In this document: in pieces, positions 29,994 to 39,841 of the stretch
Numbering within the stretch: the first letter of the stretch is position 1
How the letters are laid out: every line of letters begins with the position of its first letter
Origin: an uncultured Myxococcales bacterium
Lineage (GTDB): Bacteria > Myxococcota_A > UBA9042
NCBI GenBank assembly: GCA_903842345.1
Contig: CAIMLR010000023.1
Coordinates: 124,001-188,000 of the forward strand
Length of the DNA: 64,000 bases
Direction: 5' to 3'
Program-made: the position numbers and the translations under genes
Notes under the pieces: model-generated
The model's database searches: none
What the model saw: the letters and a program-made list of their open reading frames with translations, nothing else
Told to the model about the DNA's origin: nothing

Positions 29994-30727
29994 TTGCTGA
30001 ACCGCCGAAAGATCGCCGAGGGAATGTGCTTCAGGATCAGCATGATGTACCGCCACTGCCACGCGACATACACAACCTCTGGACCGCCTTCAAGCGCGTC
30101 GGCAATCCGCCGTGCCGCCACGGTCGCGGCGACCATCAGCGGCATCGCGCCGCGACCCTGCGTCATCGGCGTGTCCACCGGACCGGGCTTGACCGTCACC
30201 ACGCGAACACCATGCAGCCACAGTCGATTCCGCAGCGACTCCAGGTACGTGTGCAGCGCCGCCTTGGACGCGCCGTACGCCGGGCTGGGACGCCGCCCGC
30301 GATCGCCCGCAACGGAGCCAATGCCGCAAATGACGCCGCGACCGGCCTGCTGGAAATCGCGCGCCGCGCTGTTGAGCCACGCCATGGCGCCGATCACATT
30401 CACGGCGATCATTTCCTGATCCTTCACCGTGCTGAACTCGTCGGCGTCCACGTGGTGCATCACGCCCGCCGCGTAGACGATCGCGTCGATGCCACCCAAA
30501 CGCGCGCGCAGTGCCAGCCACGCTGCCTCAGCGGCAGCTACATCCGCGGCATCACAGACTTCCACTTCAGCATGGCCGCCTTTACGCCGCACTTCTGCCG
30601 CCACCGCATCCAGTTCCGCGGCGCGCCGGGCAACGAGGCCCAACGTGCGGCCCGGTCCAGCCAACTCCAGCGCCAACGCCCGGCCAATGCCTGAAGACGC
30701 ACCCACAATCACGATTTTCTGCAACAT
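29990..30727 (-). CDS. DprE2-like short-chain dehydrogenase/reductase
   Basis: 245 residues. Rossmann motif VGASSGIGRAL at the N-terminus, catalytic YGASK (Tyr-x3-Lys), and a C-terminal membrane-associated segment RYIMLILKHIPSAIFRRF that closely matches the C-terminus of mycobacterial DprE2. DprE2 reduces the keto intermediate made by DprE1. The start at 30727 has GGAGG nearby; longer frames add low-complexity sequence. It is the first gene of the glycan operon and lies divergently from the pyrophosphatase gene, 132 bases away. Confidence 0.88.
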   Translation of the reverse strand: MLQKIVIVGASSGIGRALALELAGPGRTLGLVARRAAELDAVAAEVRRKGGHAEVEVCDAADVAAAEAAWLALRARLGGIDAIVYAAGVMHHVDADEFSTVKDQEMIAVNVIGAMAWLNSAARDFQQAGRGVICGIGSVAGDRGRRPSPAYGASKAALHTYLESLRNRLWLHGVRVVTVKPGPVDTPMTQGRGAMPLMVAATVAARRIADALEGGPEVVYVAWQWRYIMLILKHIPSAIFRRFSK

Positions 30728-30859
30728 AGCGTCCTCCAGCGGGGCCAGCATGCTAAACCCGCCGTCACGCGGGCGCAACTTGCATGGCGTTGGTAATCAT
30801 GGCAATCTCCCGCCCCGCCTTGACGGCCCGTCTCTATCTCGTTCTTGTTTGGGAGTGCC

Positions 30860-32980
<2,121 letters not shown>

Positions 32981-32985
32981 GCCAC

Positions 32986-34653
32986 ATGCACCCCAGTCCG
33001 CTCGGCGTCGCTTCGACCCGCTGGCTCCTGGGGCTGTGCATTTTCGGCTACCTGTGGCTGTTCCCGTGGTCTGAACCGCTCAACAATCCCAATGAGATGG
33101 TCCGCGTCTACGCGGTGCGTGCCATCGTTGAAGACGGCACGTACGCCATCGGCACGCGCGATCCCACGGGCGATCACGGCTTGGTGACCGATCAGTGGGG
33201 CTACGTCAACGACAAGGCGATGAAGTGCACCGACGGCGGCACTCCGCCCAACTGCACGGGCAAGCTCTACCAGGCCAAAGCGCCGGGCGTCACGTTCCTC
33301 GGCCTCCTGCCGCACACCGCGCTCCGCGGGATCTTCAAGCTGCTGCGCCTCGGCCAGCCGTCCAAGGCGATGATCGTGTGGTGGCTGCGCTTCTGGGTCG
33401 TCATCCTGCCGACCCTGCTGGCGTGGTGGTGGCTGGCGCGCTGGCTCCCGACGCGGTTGACCCGCCCCGGCCTCGGTCACGCCGTGCTGGCCGCCGCCGC
33501 GCTCGGTTCCCTCTCGCTCACCTACGGCCAGATGTTCGCGGGCCATCAGGCAGGCGGCGTCGCGCTTTTGGCGATGTTCGCGTGCATCGCCGTCGCTGGC
33601 GCAATCGGCAACGGCGGCATCCTCATCCTCGCTGGCCTCGCTGGCGGCTGGGCCGTCTGCATTGAATTCCCCATGGCGCCAGCGGTCTTCCTCATGTGCG
33701 CCTGGATCTGGCTGCGCCGCCGCGATCCCAACGACATCTGGCGCGTCGGCCTCGGCGCCCTCCTGCCGGCGCTGCTCCTCGCCCACAACAACTGGTGCAG
33801 CTTTGGCGCGCCGTGGAGCTTGCCCTACGCCAACCTGGAGAATCCCGGCTTTGTCCGCGACCTGTCGCCCGGCATCTTCGGCATCCACTTGCCCAACAAA
33901 GAAAAAGTGATGGGCTCGCTGTTCTCGACCTTCACCGGCCTCTATTTCTTTGCCCCGTGGACGGCGTTGGCGTGGCTCGGCTGGCTCGGCGTTCGCAAGA
34001 ATCGTCCGACGCTGGGCGGCGATTGGCTACACGGCGCGCGCGGTGAAGCGCTGATGGCGTCGGTGCTCTGCAGCTATTTCCTGCTCTTCCAGTGTTCGCA
34101 CAGCCTGTGGCACGCCGGCTGGGTCGTTGGCCCGCGCTATTTGACCGCGATGGTGCCGTTCGCCGCCATCGCCGCCGCCCATGGTCTGGATAGCCTCCGC
34201 GGCTGGCGTGCGCCCATCGGCGCGGGCGCGTTGGCCGTGACCGGCGTCGCCAGCATCGCGATCACGGGCCTTTGCACCGCAGTCTCCCAAGGCTTTCCCG
34301 GGGAGGTCGTCAACCCGCTGCCGGAGACCGTCGGTCCGCTGCTGCGCAACGGCTGGGTGTTCCCGAACGCGCTGATGGCGCTGGGCGTGAAAGGCCCGTG
34401 GAGCGCGCTGCCGTACTTCCTGGCGCTCGCGTTTGGCGCGCTGACGCTGGTCTGGCTGGCGTGGCGCGACCTTGTGCCGCGGCTCGGCATGCGGGCGCTC
34501 GCGACGGTCGTGGCGCTCGCGCTGGCGTTCCTGCTGACCCGCGCGGAATGGCACCACCATGACACGCGCAATCCGGACGAGAAGCGCGCGACCCTGCAGT
34601 TCATGACGATGATGTGGACGCCTGCCCATCCGCCGGGCGCAAAGCCGCTGTAA
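32986..34653 (+). CDS. Multi-pass membrane protein, GT39/PMT-like
   Basis: 555 residues with about twelve hydrophobic segments separated by short loops, the layout of polyprenyl-phosphate-sugar-dependent glycosyltransferases (GT39/GT83 type). The first loop contains acidic residues (NPNEMVRVYA) in the place of the family's catalytic acidic motif. A later loop has WVVGPRYLTAMVPF, a segment common in such proteins. Substrate unknown. It follows hppA after five bases and may be co-transcribed. Its last 53 bases overlap the convergent esterase gene. Confidence 0.75.
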   Translation: MHPSPLGVASTRWLLGLCIFGYLWLFPWSEPLNNPNEMVRVYAVRAIVEDGTYAIGTRDPTGDHGLVTDQWGYVNDKAMKCTDGGTPPNCTGKLYQAKAPGVTFLGLLPHTALRGIFKLLRLGQPSKAMIVWWLRFWVVILPTLLAWWWLARWLPTRLTRPGLGHAVLAAAALGSLSLTYGQMFAGHQAGGVALLAMFACIAVAGAIGNGGILILAGLAGGWAVCIEFPMAPAVFLMCAWIWLRRRDPNDIWRVGLGALLPALLLAHNNWCSFGAPWSLPYANLENPGFVRDLSPGIFGIHLPNKEKVMGSLFSTFTGLYFFAPWTALAWLGWLGVRKNRPTLGGDWLHGARGEALMASVLCSYFLLFQCSHSLWHAGWVVGPRYLTAMVPFAAIAAAHGLDSLRGWRAPIGAGALAVTGVASIAITGLCTAVSQGFPGEVVNPLPETVGPLLRNGWVFPNALMALGVKGPWSALPYFLALAFGALTLVWLAWRDLVPRLGMRALATVVALALAFLLTRAEWHHHDTRNPDEKRATLQFMTMMWTPAHPPGAKPL

Positions 34654-35650
34654 TCCGCAGCAGGCTCGCGTCGATCCGGTGGTCAATGCCCATGTGGCCG
34701 CCGTCAAACTCCTCAAACTGGTGCGGCACGTTGAGCTTGCGCAGCCGATCCGCCAGCACGCGATGGCCAAAATTCAGGGCAAATTCGTCGCTCTTGCCGG
34801 CATCCAGGAACAGCAGCTTCAGGCTTCGCAGCGCGTCCACATGGTGCTCGCACGCGCGCACGGGATCGCACGCAAGCCACCGATTCCAGACGTCCGGCAG
34901 CAGTTCGCCGGTTTGCAGGTCAAACGGCAGGTCCGCGAACGTGCCGGGCACGTCCAGATTCGGCGTATAGGCCTGGGCGTAGGCCAAGGTCGACATGGCG
35001 TTGTGCCAGTGCCGGTGCCGCGGCTTGCCGGCGAAGAAGCCCTCGATGAACGCCGTCACGCCGCCCGCCGCGTGGTAGGCCTGAAGCGCCTTGGCAAAAT
35101 CGCCGACGTAGCTCATTTCAAAGTAGCTGTCCGCTGCCGTCGCGCAGCACAGGCCAAAGACGTCCGGTCGCGTCATCGCCAGGTGCAGCGCGCCGTAGCC
35201 GCCGGAGCTCTTGCCCATCACCCCGCGGTGATCGCGATCGCGCAGCGTGCGGAATTGCCCGTCCACGCGCGGCACGACTTCCTCTGCCAAATAGCGCGCA
35301 TACGGTCCGGTGACGACAGAATCGCGGTACTGCGCGCCGCCAAACCGGGTGAAGCAGTCGGGAAACACGACGATCATCGGCTCGATTTCGCCCGCGCGCA
35401 TTTGCCGGTCAAGACGCGCCCACAGCGGCTCCTCCCAGGCTTTTTCCTCGAGCAGCTTCATCGCGCCCCAGCCGCCATAGCCGGCCAGATAGTAGACGAC
35501 GGGAAAATGCCGCGTTGGCTCGTCCGCGTACTGCGGCGGGAGGTAGACGGGAAAGCGGCGCAGGGTGCGATCGTTGAGCTGGTTGTCGGCGAGCAGCGCG
35601 CTGTCGAATTCCAGCCAGCTCCAAGCGTTGCGGTACGGTGTGCGATTCAT
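34601..35650 (-). CDS. Alpha/beta-hydrolase esterase (esterase D-like)
   Basis: 349 residues. The fold resembles tributyrin/S-formylglutathione/enterochelin esterases: RFPVYLPPQY opening, an oxyanion-region VYYLAGYGG, nucleophile Ser148 in GKSSGG, and likely Asp (LFLDAGKSDE) and His (GGHMGIDHR). No signal peptide is seen, so it is probably cytoplasmic. The start at 35650 is preceded by a GAGG; the longer upstream frame is low-complexity. It ends inside the convergent GT39-like gene. Confidence 0.88.
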   Translation of the reverse strand: MNRTPYRNAWSWLEFDSALLADNQLNDRTLRRFPVYLPPQYADEPTRHFPVVYYLAGYGGWGAMKLLEEKAWEEPLWARLDRQMRAGEIEPMIVVFPDCFTRFGGAQYRDSVVTGPYARYLAEEVVPRVDGQFRTLRDRDHRGVMGKSSGGYGALHLAMTRPDVFGLCCATAADSYFEMSYVGDFAKALQAYHAAGGVTAFIEGFFAGKPRHRHWHNAMSTLAYAQAYTPNLDVPGTFADLPFDLQTGELLPDVWNRWLACDPVRACEHHVDALRSLKLLFLDAGKSDEFALNFGHRVLADRLRKLNVPHQFEEFDGGHMGIDHRIDASLLRITAALRPADGQASTSSS

Positions 35651-35668
35651 GGCGACCTCGCGGCGATC

Positions 35669-35684
35669 TTGGCACGCAGGTGGC
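35669..35684 (+). promoter_or_regulatory. Candidate sigma-54 promoter
   Basis: The sequence ttggcacgcaggtggc has a perfect -24 box (TTGGCACG), and the -24 G and -12 C are correctly 12 bases apart, though the -12 box is TGGC rather than TTGC. It points toward the GT4 gene starting at 35826, giving a leader of about 130 bases. This is a motif match only. Confidence 0.35.
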
Positions 35685-35825
35685 CGTTCACGCAAACGAA
35701 GCTGCAGAAAGTTGACAGAGAATCTTGCCAATCCCGCCAAGCCTGTTAGAAGCCGGTCCGCGCGGCGCCGCTTGGCGGAAGGCCGCGAGAAAAATCGGGC
35801 AAACCCCTGCCCAGGCAACTGTCCG

Positions 35826-37169
35826 ATGGCCAAAATCCGCGTCTGCGACATCAATGACTTCTTCACGATGACCGGCGGCGGCGTCCGTCGCTACCATCTG
35901 GAGAAGCTGCGCTACATGGCGCGGCAGGACGACGTTGAGTACCACCTGCTGGTGCCGTCGTCCCACGCTGGCGTGGAAATTCACGGTACGGCGCGCATCC
36001 ACCACGTGCCGGCGATGGCGCTCGGCAGCTCCGGATACCGGCTGGTCATCAATCCGCTGGCGTTTCGCCGCATCCTGCAGCAGATCCGCCCGGACGTGAT
36101 TGAGATCGGCAGTCCGTACACGACGCCCGATTTTGTCCGGCTCGCGTGCCTTGGCCTGCGGTCGCACACGGGCAAGAAGCCGCGCTTCGTCGGTTTTTGG
36201 CACGCGAATTTCCCGGTGACGGACGTCGGTCGCGCGTTTGGCGGGCCCAAGCGCTGGCTGGGTCGTCTGGCGGAGCGCCTCGCGTGGGCGTGGGCGCGGC
36301 GGACCTTTGGCCGCTTTGACATGACGATGGCGGCGACGCACGTGATGGTCGACCAGCTGACCTCGCACGGCGTGCAGCACGTGGCCTACACGCCGCTGGG
36401 CGTGGATACGGCGATGTTCCAGCCGCGGCGGCGCGACCCGGAGTTGCGCGCGACGTGGCACGCGGGTCCGGAAGACGTGGTGCTGTGTTATCCGAATCGG
36501 CTGAGCGAAGAGAAAAACTACAAGCCGCTGCTCGCGGCGTATGAGCTGTTGCGCGGCGCCGGTCACAAGCCGATCCTCGTGGTGGCGGGCCATGGACCGG
36601 GCGTCGCGGAAGTGAAGGCGCTGGCGGCCAAGTATCCGGAAGTGCACTACATGGGCTATCTGGAGCGGCCGATCGACATGGCCCGGCTGATGGCGTCCGT
36701 GGACGTTGTCGCGACGCTGTGTCCGTACGAGACCTTTGGCCTCGCGGCGGTGGAGGCGATGGCGTGCGGCGTGGCGCTGCTGGGCTCCGCGAAGATGAGC
36801 ATTGGCGAGCTGCTGGAGACGTGCCGCGCGGGCATCGCCCTGGAAGAAACGACGCCGGAAGCGGTCGCGGATGCGTGGCTGGAGCTGTGCAAGCCCGGGC
36901 GCGCGGAGCTGCTGGGCAAACGCGGGCTGGCGGAGAGTCAGGCGCGGTACAGCTGGAAGGCGACTTTCTCGCGGGTCGTGGATGTGTACAATGAAGTCCT
37001 GACGCCACGTCTGGATGTGGACGTGACGCGGCTGCTGGAGAGCGAGCTGGAGCCGGAAGCACCGCCGGCGCCGGAATCGCAAGCCAGTCGCGCGACGACG
37101 CGGATCCCTCGCGTTGCTGAGGGTGGAATTGACAAAATCGCGGATAACTCTAAACTTCCGCGCACCTGA
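35826..37169 (+). CDS. GT4-family glycosyltransferase
   Basis: 447 residues, GT-B fold. The N-terminus AKIRVCDINDFFTMTGGGVRRYH carries the Gly-rich loop of GT4 enzymes. The C-terminal domain has RLSEEKNYKPLLAAYELL and the E-x7-E element in YETFGLAAVEAMACG. A charged tail of about 40 residues is extra. The start at 35826 is set by homology-like N-terminal sequence; the ribosome-binding site is weak and the upstream frame is low-complexity. It is transcribed away from the esterase. The acceptor is unknown; it is separate from the main glycan operon. Confidence 0.9.
   Translation: MAKIRVCDINDFFTMTGGGVRRYHLEKLRYMARQDDVEYHLLVPSSHAGVEIHGTARIHHVPAMALGSSGYRLVINPLAFRRILQQIRPDVIEIGSPYTTPDFVRLACLGLRSHTGKKPRFVGFWHANFPVTDVGRAFGGPKRWLGRLAERLAWAWARRTFGRFDMTMAATHVMVDQLTSHGVQHVAYTPLGVDTAMFQPRRRDPELRATWHAGPEDVVLCYPNRLSEEKNYKPLLAAYELLRGAGHKPILVVAGHGPGVAEVKALAAKYPEVHYMGYLERPIDMARLMASVDVVATLCPYETFGLAAVEAMACGVALLGSAKMSIGELLETCRAGIALEETTPEAVADAWLELCKPGRAELLGKRGLAESQARYSWKATFSRVVDVYNEVLTPRLDVDVTRLLESELEPEAPPAPESQASRATTRIPRVAEGGIDKIADNSKLPRT
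37129..37156 (+). promoter_or_regulatory. Housekeeping-type promoter
   Basis: TTGACA (37129-37134), a 16-base spacer and TAAACT (37151-37156) form a good sigma-70-type promoter inside the 3' end of the glycosyltransferase gene. It would drive the Cys-rich lipoprotein gene that starts at 37247. Confidence 0.55.
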
Positions 37170-37246
37170 ACGACCGGCGAGCAGTTTGCCGGAAGTGTGT
37201 GATCCCCCAATGCCCAGGTCGACGCCTGGGCGCGAGGACTAGAAAC

Positions 37247-37819
37247 ATGAAGAAGTCTACGACCTTCAAGATGCTCGCGCTCGTGACCGCCACTGTGGCG
37301 TTCGCGGCGTGTGGTACCAAAGCCAGCACCGACGGCGGCGGCACCACCGACACGACGAGCGACGTGACGCTCCCCGGCGACTCGACCGCCACCACCGACA
37401 CCGGCGCAGTCAGCTGCCCGGCGTACGTGACCCCGACCACCGACAAGGGTTGCACCGGCGCGACCGACAAGGCGCTCGTCGCCGCGATGGACGGCGACAA
37501 GACCAAGTCCAGCGACTTTGCGGATCAGGTTCGCACGTGCACCCTGACCCACGGCTGCATGGCCAAGGGCACGGATTGCCCGAATGAAGAAGGCAAGGTC
37601 GCGATCCAGGGCCAGTGCATCGGCCAGTGCGTCGTCGACAACATGCCCGCGGCGTTTGGCAAAATCTCCGCCAACTGCGCGTGGTGCTACGGCGCGTACT
37701 CCGGTGCGTGCGGCTTCAACCACTGCCTCGCGGAATGCGCCACGGACACGCCCGAGTGCAGCCCGTGCCTCGCGAAGAACTGCGATCCGGTCCGCGATGC
37801 CTGCAAAGACGGCAAGTAA
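37247..37819 (+). CDS. Cys-rich putative lipoprotein
   Basis: 190 residues. Signal peptide with Cys22 in AFAAC as probable lipid-attachment site, then a Thr/Asp-rich linker (about 25-50) and a compact domain with 16 Cys (CTLTHGCMAKGTDC, CIGQCVVDN, CAWCYGAYSGACGFNHC, CSPCLAKNCD), probably disulfide-bonded outside the cytoplasm. ATG at 37247 has GAGGA upstream; the GTG frame at 37199 would add a pre-signal extension. It is flanked by its own promoter and terminator, so monocistronic. Function unknown; small proteins of this layout are common in myxobacteria. Confidence 0.85.
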   Translation: MKKSTTFKMLALVTATVAFAACGTKASTDGGGTTDTTSDVTLPGDSTATTDTGAVSCPAYVTPTTDKGCTGATDKALVAAMDGDKTKSSDFADQVRTCTLTHGCMAKGTDCPNEEGKVAIQGQCIGQCVVDNMPAAFGKISANCAWCYGAYSGACGFNHCLAECATDTPECSPCLAKNCDPVRDACKDGK

Positions 37820-37842
37820 GCGTCCGGTTTGAGTGAGAATTG

Positions 37843-37882
37843 CTGAGGGGTCGGGTGCAAGCTCGGCCCCTCAGTGCTTTTT
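37843..37882 (+). terminator. Rho-independent terminator
   Basis: A stem ctgagggg/cccctcag (37843-37850 with 37867-37874), extended inward by three further pairs, is followed by tgc and five T residues. It closes the lipoprotein transcript 23 bases after its stop codon. Confidence 0.85.
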
Positions 37883-37953
37883 GGCCCGCCCCTTGGCGAT
37901 CGCGGCCATCCGTGGCATTGTCCTACCCGCAACATCGCCTTGGGAGGGGAAAG

Positions 37954-39285
37954 ATGAAGTGGCTCGCGCGTTTGGTGTCCGTCCTCACGGTCGTTTCCGC
38001 AACCTCAGCTTTTGCCGCCGGCTATGACACGCCGATGCTCTATTCCGCCAGCCACATGGGCATGGGCGGCACGGCGATCGGCTCGGTTGACGACCCCAGC
38101 GCGATCTTCCACAACCCCGCCGGCTTGTCGCGTTCCGGCGTCGGCGCCTTGCACCTGGACGTCTCGCCGCTCGGTGGTGTCATCCAGGGCAGCCCGGACA
38201 AGGATGCGCTGAGCATCAAGTCCAACACCGCCATCTCGCCGTTCTTCATGGCCGCCGGTTCGTACCGCGTCGTGGATCGCGTGCACGTCGGCTTCGCCGC
38301 GTACCTGCTCGGCGGTGCCGCGGGCTCGTACAACTACAACATCGACAAGACCAAGGCCAACGGCGACTTGAATCGCACGTCCGTCGTCGACAGCGCGAGC
38401 CTCGGCTTCATCGAATTCGCGCCCGCCGTGTCCGTCCGCATCATCGACGGCTTGAGCCTCGGCGTCGCGTGGCGGCCGCTGTTCACCACGTTTGACCGCA
38501 ACCGCGTCAACACGCTCAGCGCCAATACGACGCCCGATCCGCAGACGTTCATCGACATGAAGATGAAGGGCTGGAACTTCACGGGCTTCCGCATCGGCCT
38601 GCAATACGCGATCGGCAAGTTCCTCTTTGGCGCCGTGTACCGCAACAAGGTCACGACGACGGTCGCTGCTGACAAGATCGTCTATGCCGGCGTCGATTTT
38701 CCCAACGCGACGTATCAGTTCATCCTTCCCTCCAAGCTCGGCTTTGGCGTGCAGTGGAGCGGCGTCGAGAACCTGCGCTTGGCCGCGGACTTTGAGTACA
38801 TCTTCAACTCGGAAAACACGACGGTGAACTTGATCGGCGAGCAGGGCGGCGTCGCCAAGCCGATCATGAACACGTCCAACTGGACCGACAGCTACACGAT
38901 CCGCGTCGGCGGCGGCTACAAGATCGCCAAGCCGCTGGAGCTCCGCGCGGGCTACATCTTTGACGCGGCGGCTGCCAACCCGATGTACCCGACCGCGTTC
39001 GGCTCGCCTCCGGGTCCGACGAACATCGTCACGGCGGGCGCGGGCTACGAGTTCACGCCGTCGTTCGACATGTCCTTCGCCATGGCGTATCGCCACGGCA
39101 CGGGCAGCACGAGCGAAGTCGACGACAAGTGCCCCTTCTGCGGCAAGACCGGCGACTACGCGATCACGCTCATCGGCGCGTACCTGGATGCCCGCTTTCG
39201 CTTTGGCGTTGTGGACAAAGCCAAGGTCCTGCACGACGAGGCGCCCGTCGCCGCGCCGGAAGCCGCTTCACCGGCTGCCGAGTAA
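37954..39285 (+). CDS. OmpP1/FadL-family outer-membrane protein
   Basis: 443 residues. Signal peptide (ends SAFA-AG) and the family hallmark near the mature N-terminus, GMGGTAIG ... DDPSAIFHNPAGL, indicate the FadL/TodX-type 14-strand barrel that admits hydrophobic compounds. Alternating beta-strand sequence runs to a tail rich in Ala, Pro and Glu (residues about 425-443). A loop near residue 395 has a CPFC motif. ATG at 37954 follows GGGAGGGG. It stands alone between a terminator and the tRNA region. Confidence 0.92.
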   Translation: MKWLARLVSVLTVVSATSAFAAGYDTPMLYSASHMGMGGTAIGSVDDPSAIFHNPAGLSRSGVGALHLDVSPLGGVIQGSPDKDALSIKSNTAISPFFMAAGSYRVVDRVHVGFAAYLLGGAAGSYNYNIDKTKANGDLNRTSVVDSASLGFIEFAPAVSVRIIDGLSLGVAWRPLFTTFDRNRVNTLSANTTPDPQTFIDMKMKGWNFTGFRIGLQYAIGKFLFGAVYRNKVTTTVAADKIVYAGVDFPNATYQFILPSKLGFGVQWSGVENLRLAADFEYIFNSENTTVNLIGEQGGVAKPIMNTSNWTDSYTIRVGGGYKIAKPLELRAGYIFDAAAANPMYPTAFGSPPGPTNIVTAGAGYEFTPSFDMSFAMAYRHGTGSTSEVDDKCPFCGKTGDYAITLIGAYLDARFRFGVVDKAKVLHDEAPVAAPEAASPAAE

Positions 39286-39291
39286 GGCGCA

Positions 39292-39407
39292 GTCCAGCAG
39301 TAACCGGTCGTATGGGCCGCTTGTCGCTGGGTCGCCAAGTGTGCCCGCTGCGCGCTACGCCCGGCGACACACGGCTGGGACCTGATCGCGTTGTGCTTGC
39401 ACGAGCC
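39292..39407 (+). repeat. Dispersed intergenic repeat, copy A
   Basis: This 116-base stretch aligns without gaps to 53913-54028. The 3' 86 bases (39322-39407) differ at about nine positions and include the identical 20-mer tgtcgctgggtcgccaagtg; the first 30 bases are more diverged. Both copies lie between genes on the same strand, with about 110 bases between the repeat and a tRNA gene. No open frame is shared convincingly. It could be a mobile-element remnant, a small RNA or a regulatory site. Confidence 0.75.
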
Positions 39408-39432
39408 CTGGCAATCGTCCGGGCGGAGACGC

Positions 39433-39461
39433 TTGACAGCCGCCGCGGATTGTCCCAAACT
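39433..39461 (+). promoter_or_regulatory. Probable tRNA promoter
   Basis: TTGACA (39433-39438), a 17-base spacer and CAAACT (39456-39461) lie 55 bases before tRNA-Phe. The -35 is perfect and the -10 is weak. It would transcribe tRNA-Phe and tRNA-Ala together. Confidence 0.5.
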
Positions 39462-39516
39462 GGCGGCCCCGTTAGCGCTGCGCGCGTTGACGAACCGACA
39501 CACTGACAGCCCATTC

Positions 39517-39589
39517 GCCCAGATAGCTCAGTTGGTAGAGCAGGGGATTGAAAATCCCCGTGTCGGCGGTTCAAATCCGTCTCTGGGCA
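39517..39589 (+). tRNA. tRNA-Phe(GAA)
   Basis: 73 nt with acceptor gcccaga/tctgggc, D arm agctcagttggtagagc, anticodon stem-loop with GAA in ttgaaaa, and T arm ggttcaaatcc. Discriminator A; CCA is not encoded. It is 50 bases upstream of tRNA-Ala and likely shares its transcript. Confidence 0.97.
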
Positions 39590-39639
39590 CCCGGACTTCC
39601 GGTTCGCCAGGAGTCCCGTTCGTGCCCCGTCTAAACCAC

Positions 39640-39715
39640 GGGCCGGTAGCTCAGCTGGGAGAGCGCTGCGTTCGCAATGCAGAGGTCATGGGTTCGATCC
39701 CCATCCGGTCCACCA
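39640..39715 (+). tRNA. tRNA-Ala(CGC)
   Basis: 76 nt including an encoded CCA. Acceptor gggccgg/ccggtcc contains the G3-U70 wobble pair that defines alanine identity. The anticodon loop ttcgcaa gives CGC, reading GCG codons, which are frequent in this GC-rich window. It is followed directly by a strong terminator. Confidence 0.96.
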
Positions 39716-39716
39716 G

Positions 39717-39752
39717 AAAGGCCATCCAGGAGTTTCCCGGATGGCCTTTTTT
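39717..39752 (+). terminator. Strong rho-independent terminator after tRNAs
   Basis: A 10-bp stem aaggccatcc/ggatggcctt (39718-39727 with 39739-39748) with an 11-base loop is followed by a run of T residues. It ends the tRNA-Phe/tRNA-Ala transcript just two bases after the encoded CCA. Confidence 0.92.
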
Positions 39753-39841
39753 CGTTCTAGCCCGCCTTTGATTCCGGGCTGCCTACGCTGCTTTCGCCTT
39801 CCCATCGCGCGCCTTCTCTCGCGCGCACACGGAGCCCCCCC

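Noticed and set aside
27375-30419. A 1014-codon plus-strand frame across the GT4 and DprE1-like genes
   Set aside because: It runs antisense to genes with clear catalytic motifs and coupled starts. It is an Arg/His-rich mirror of GC-rich codon use.
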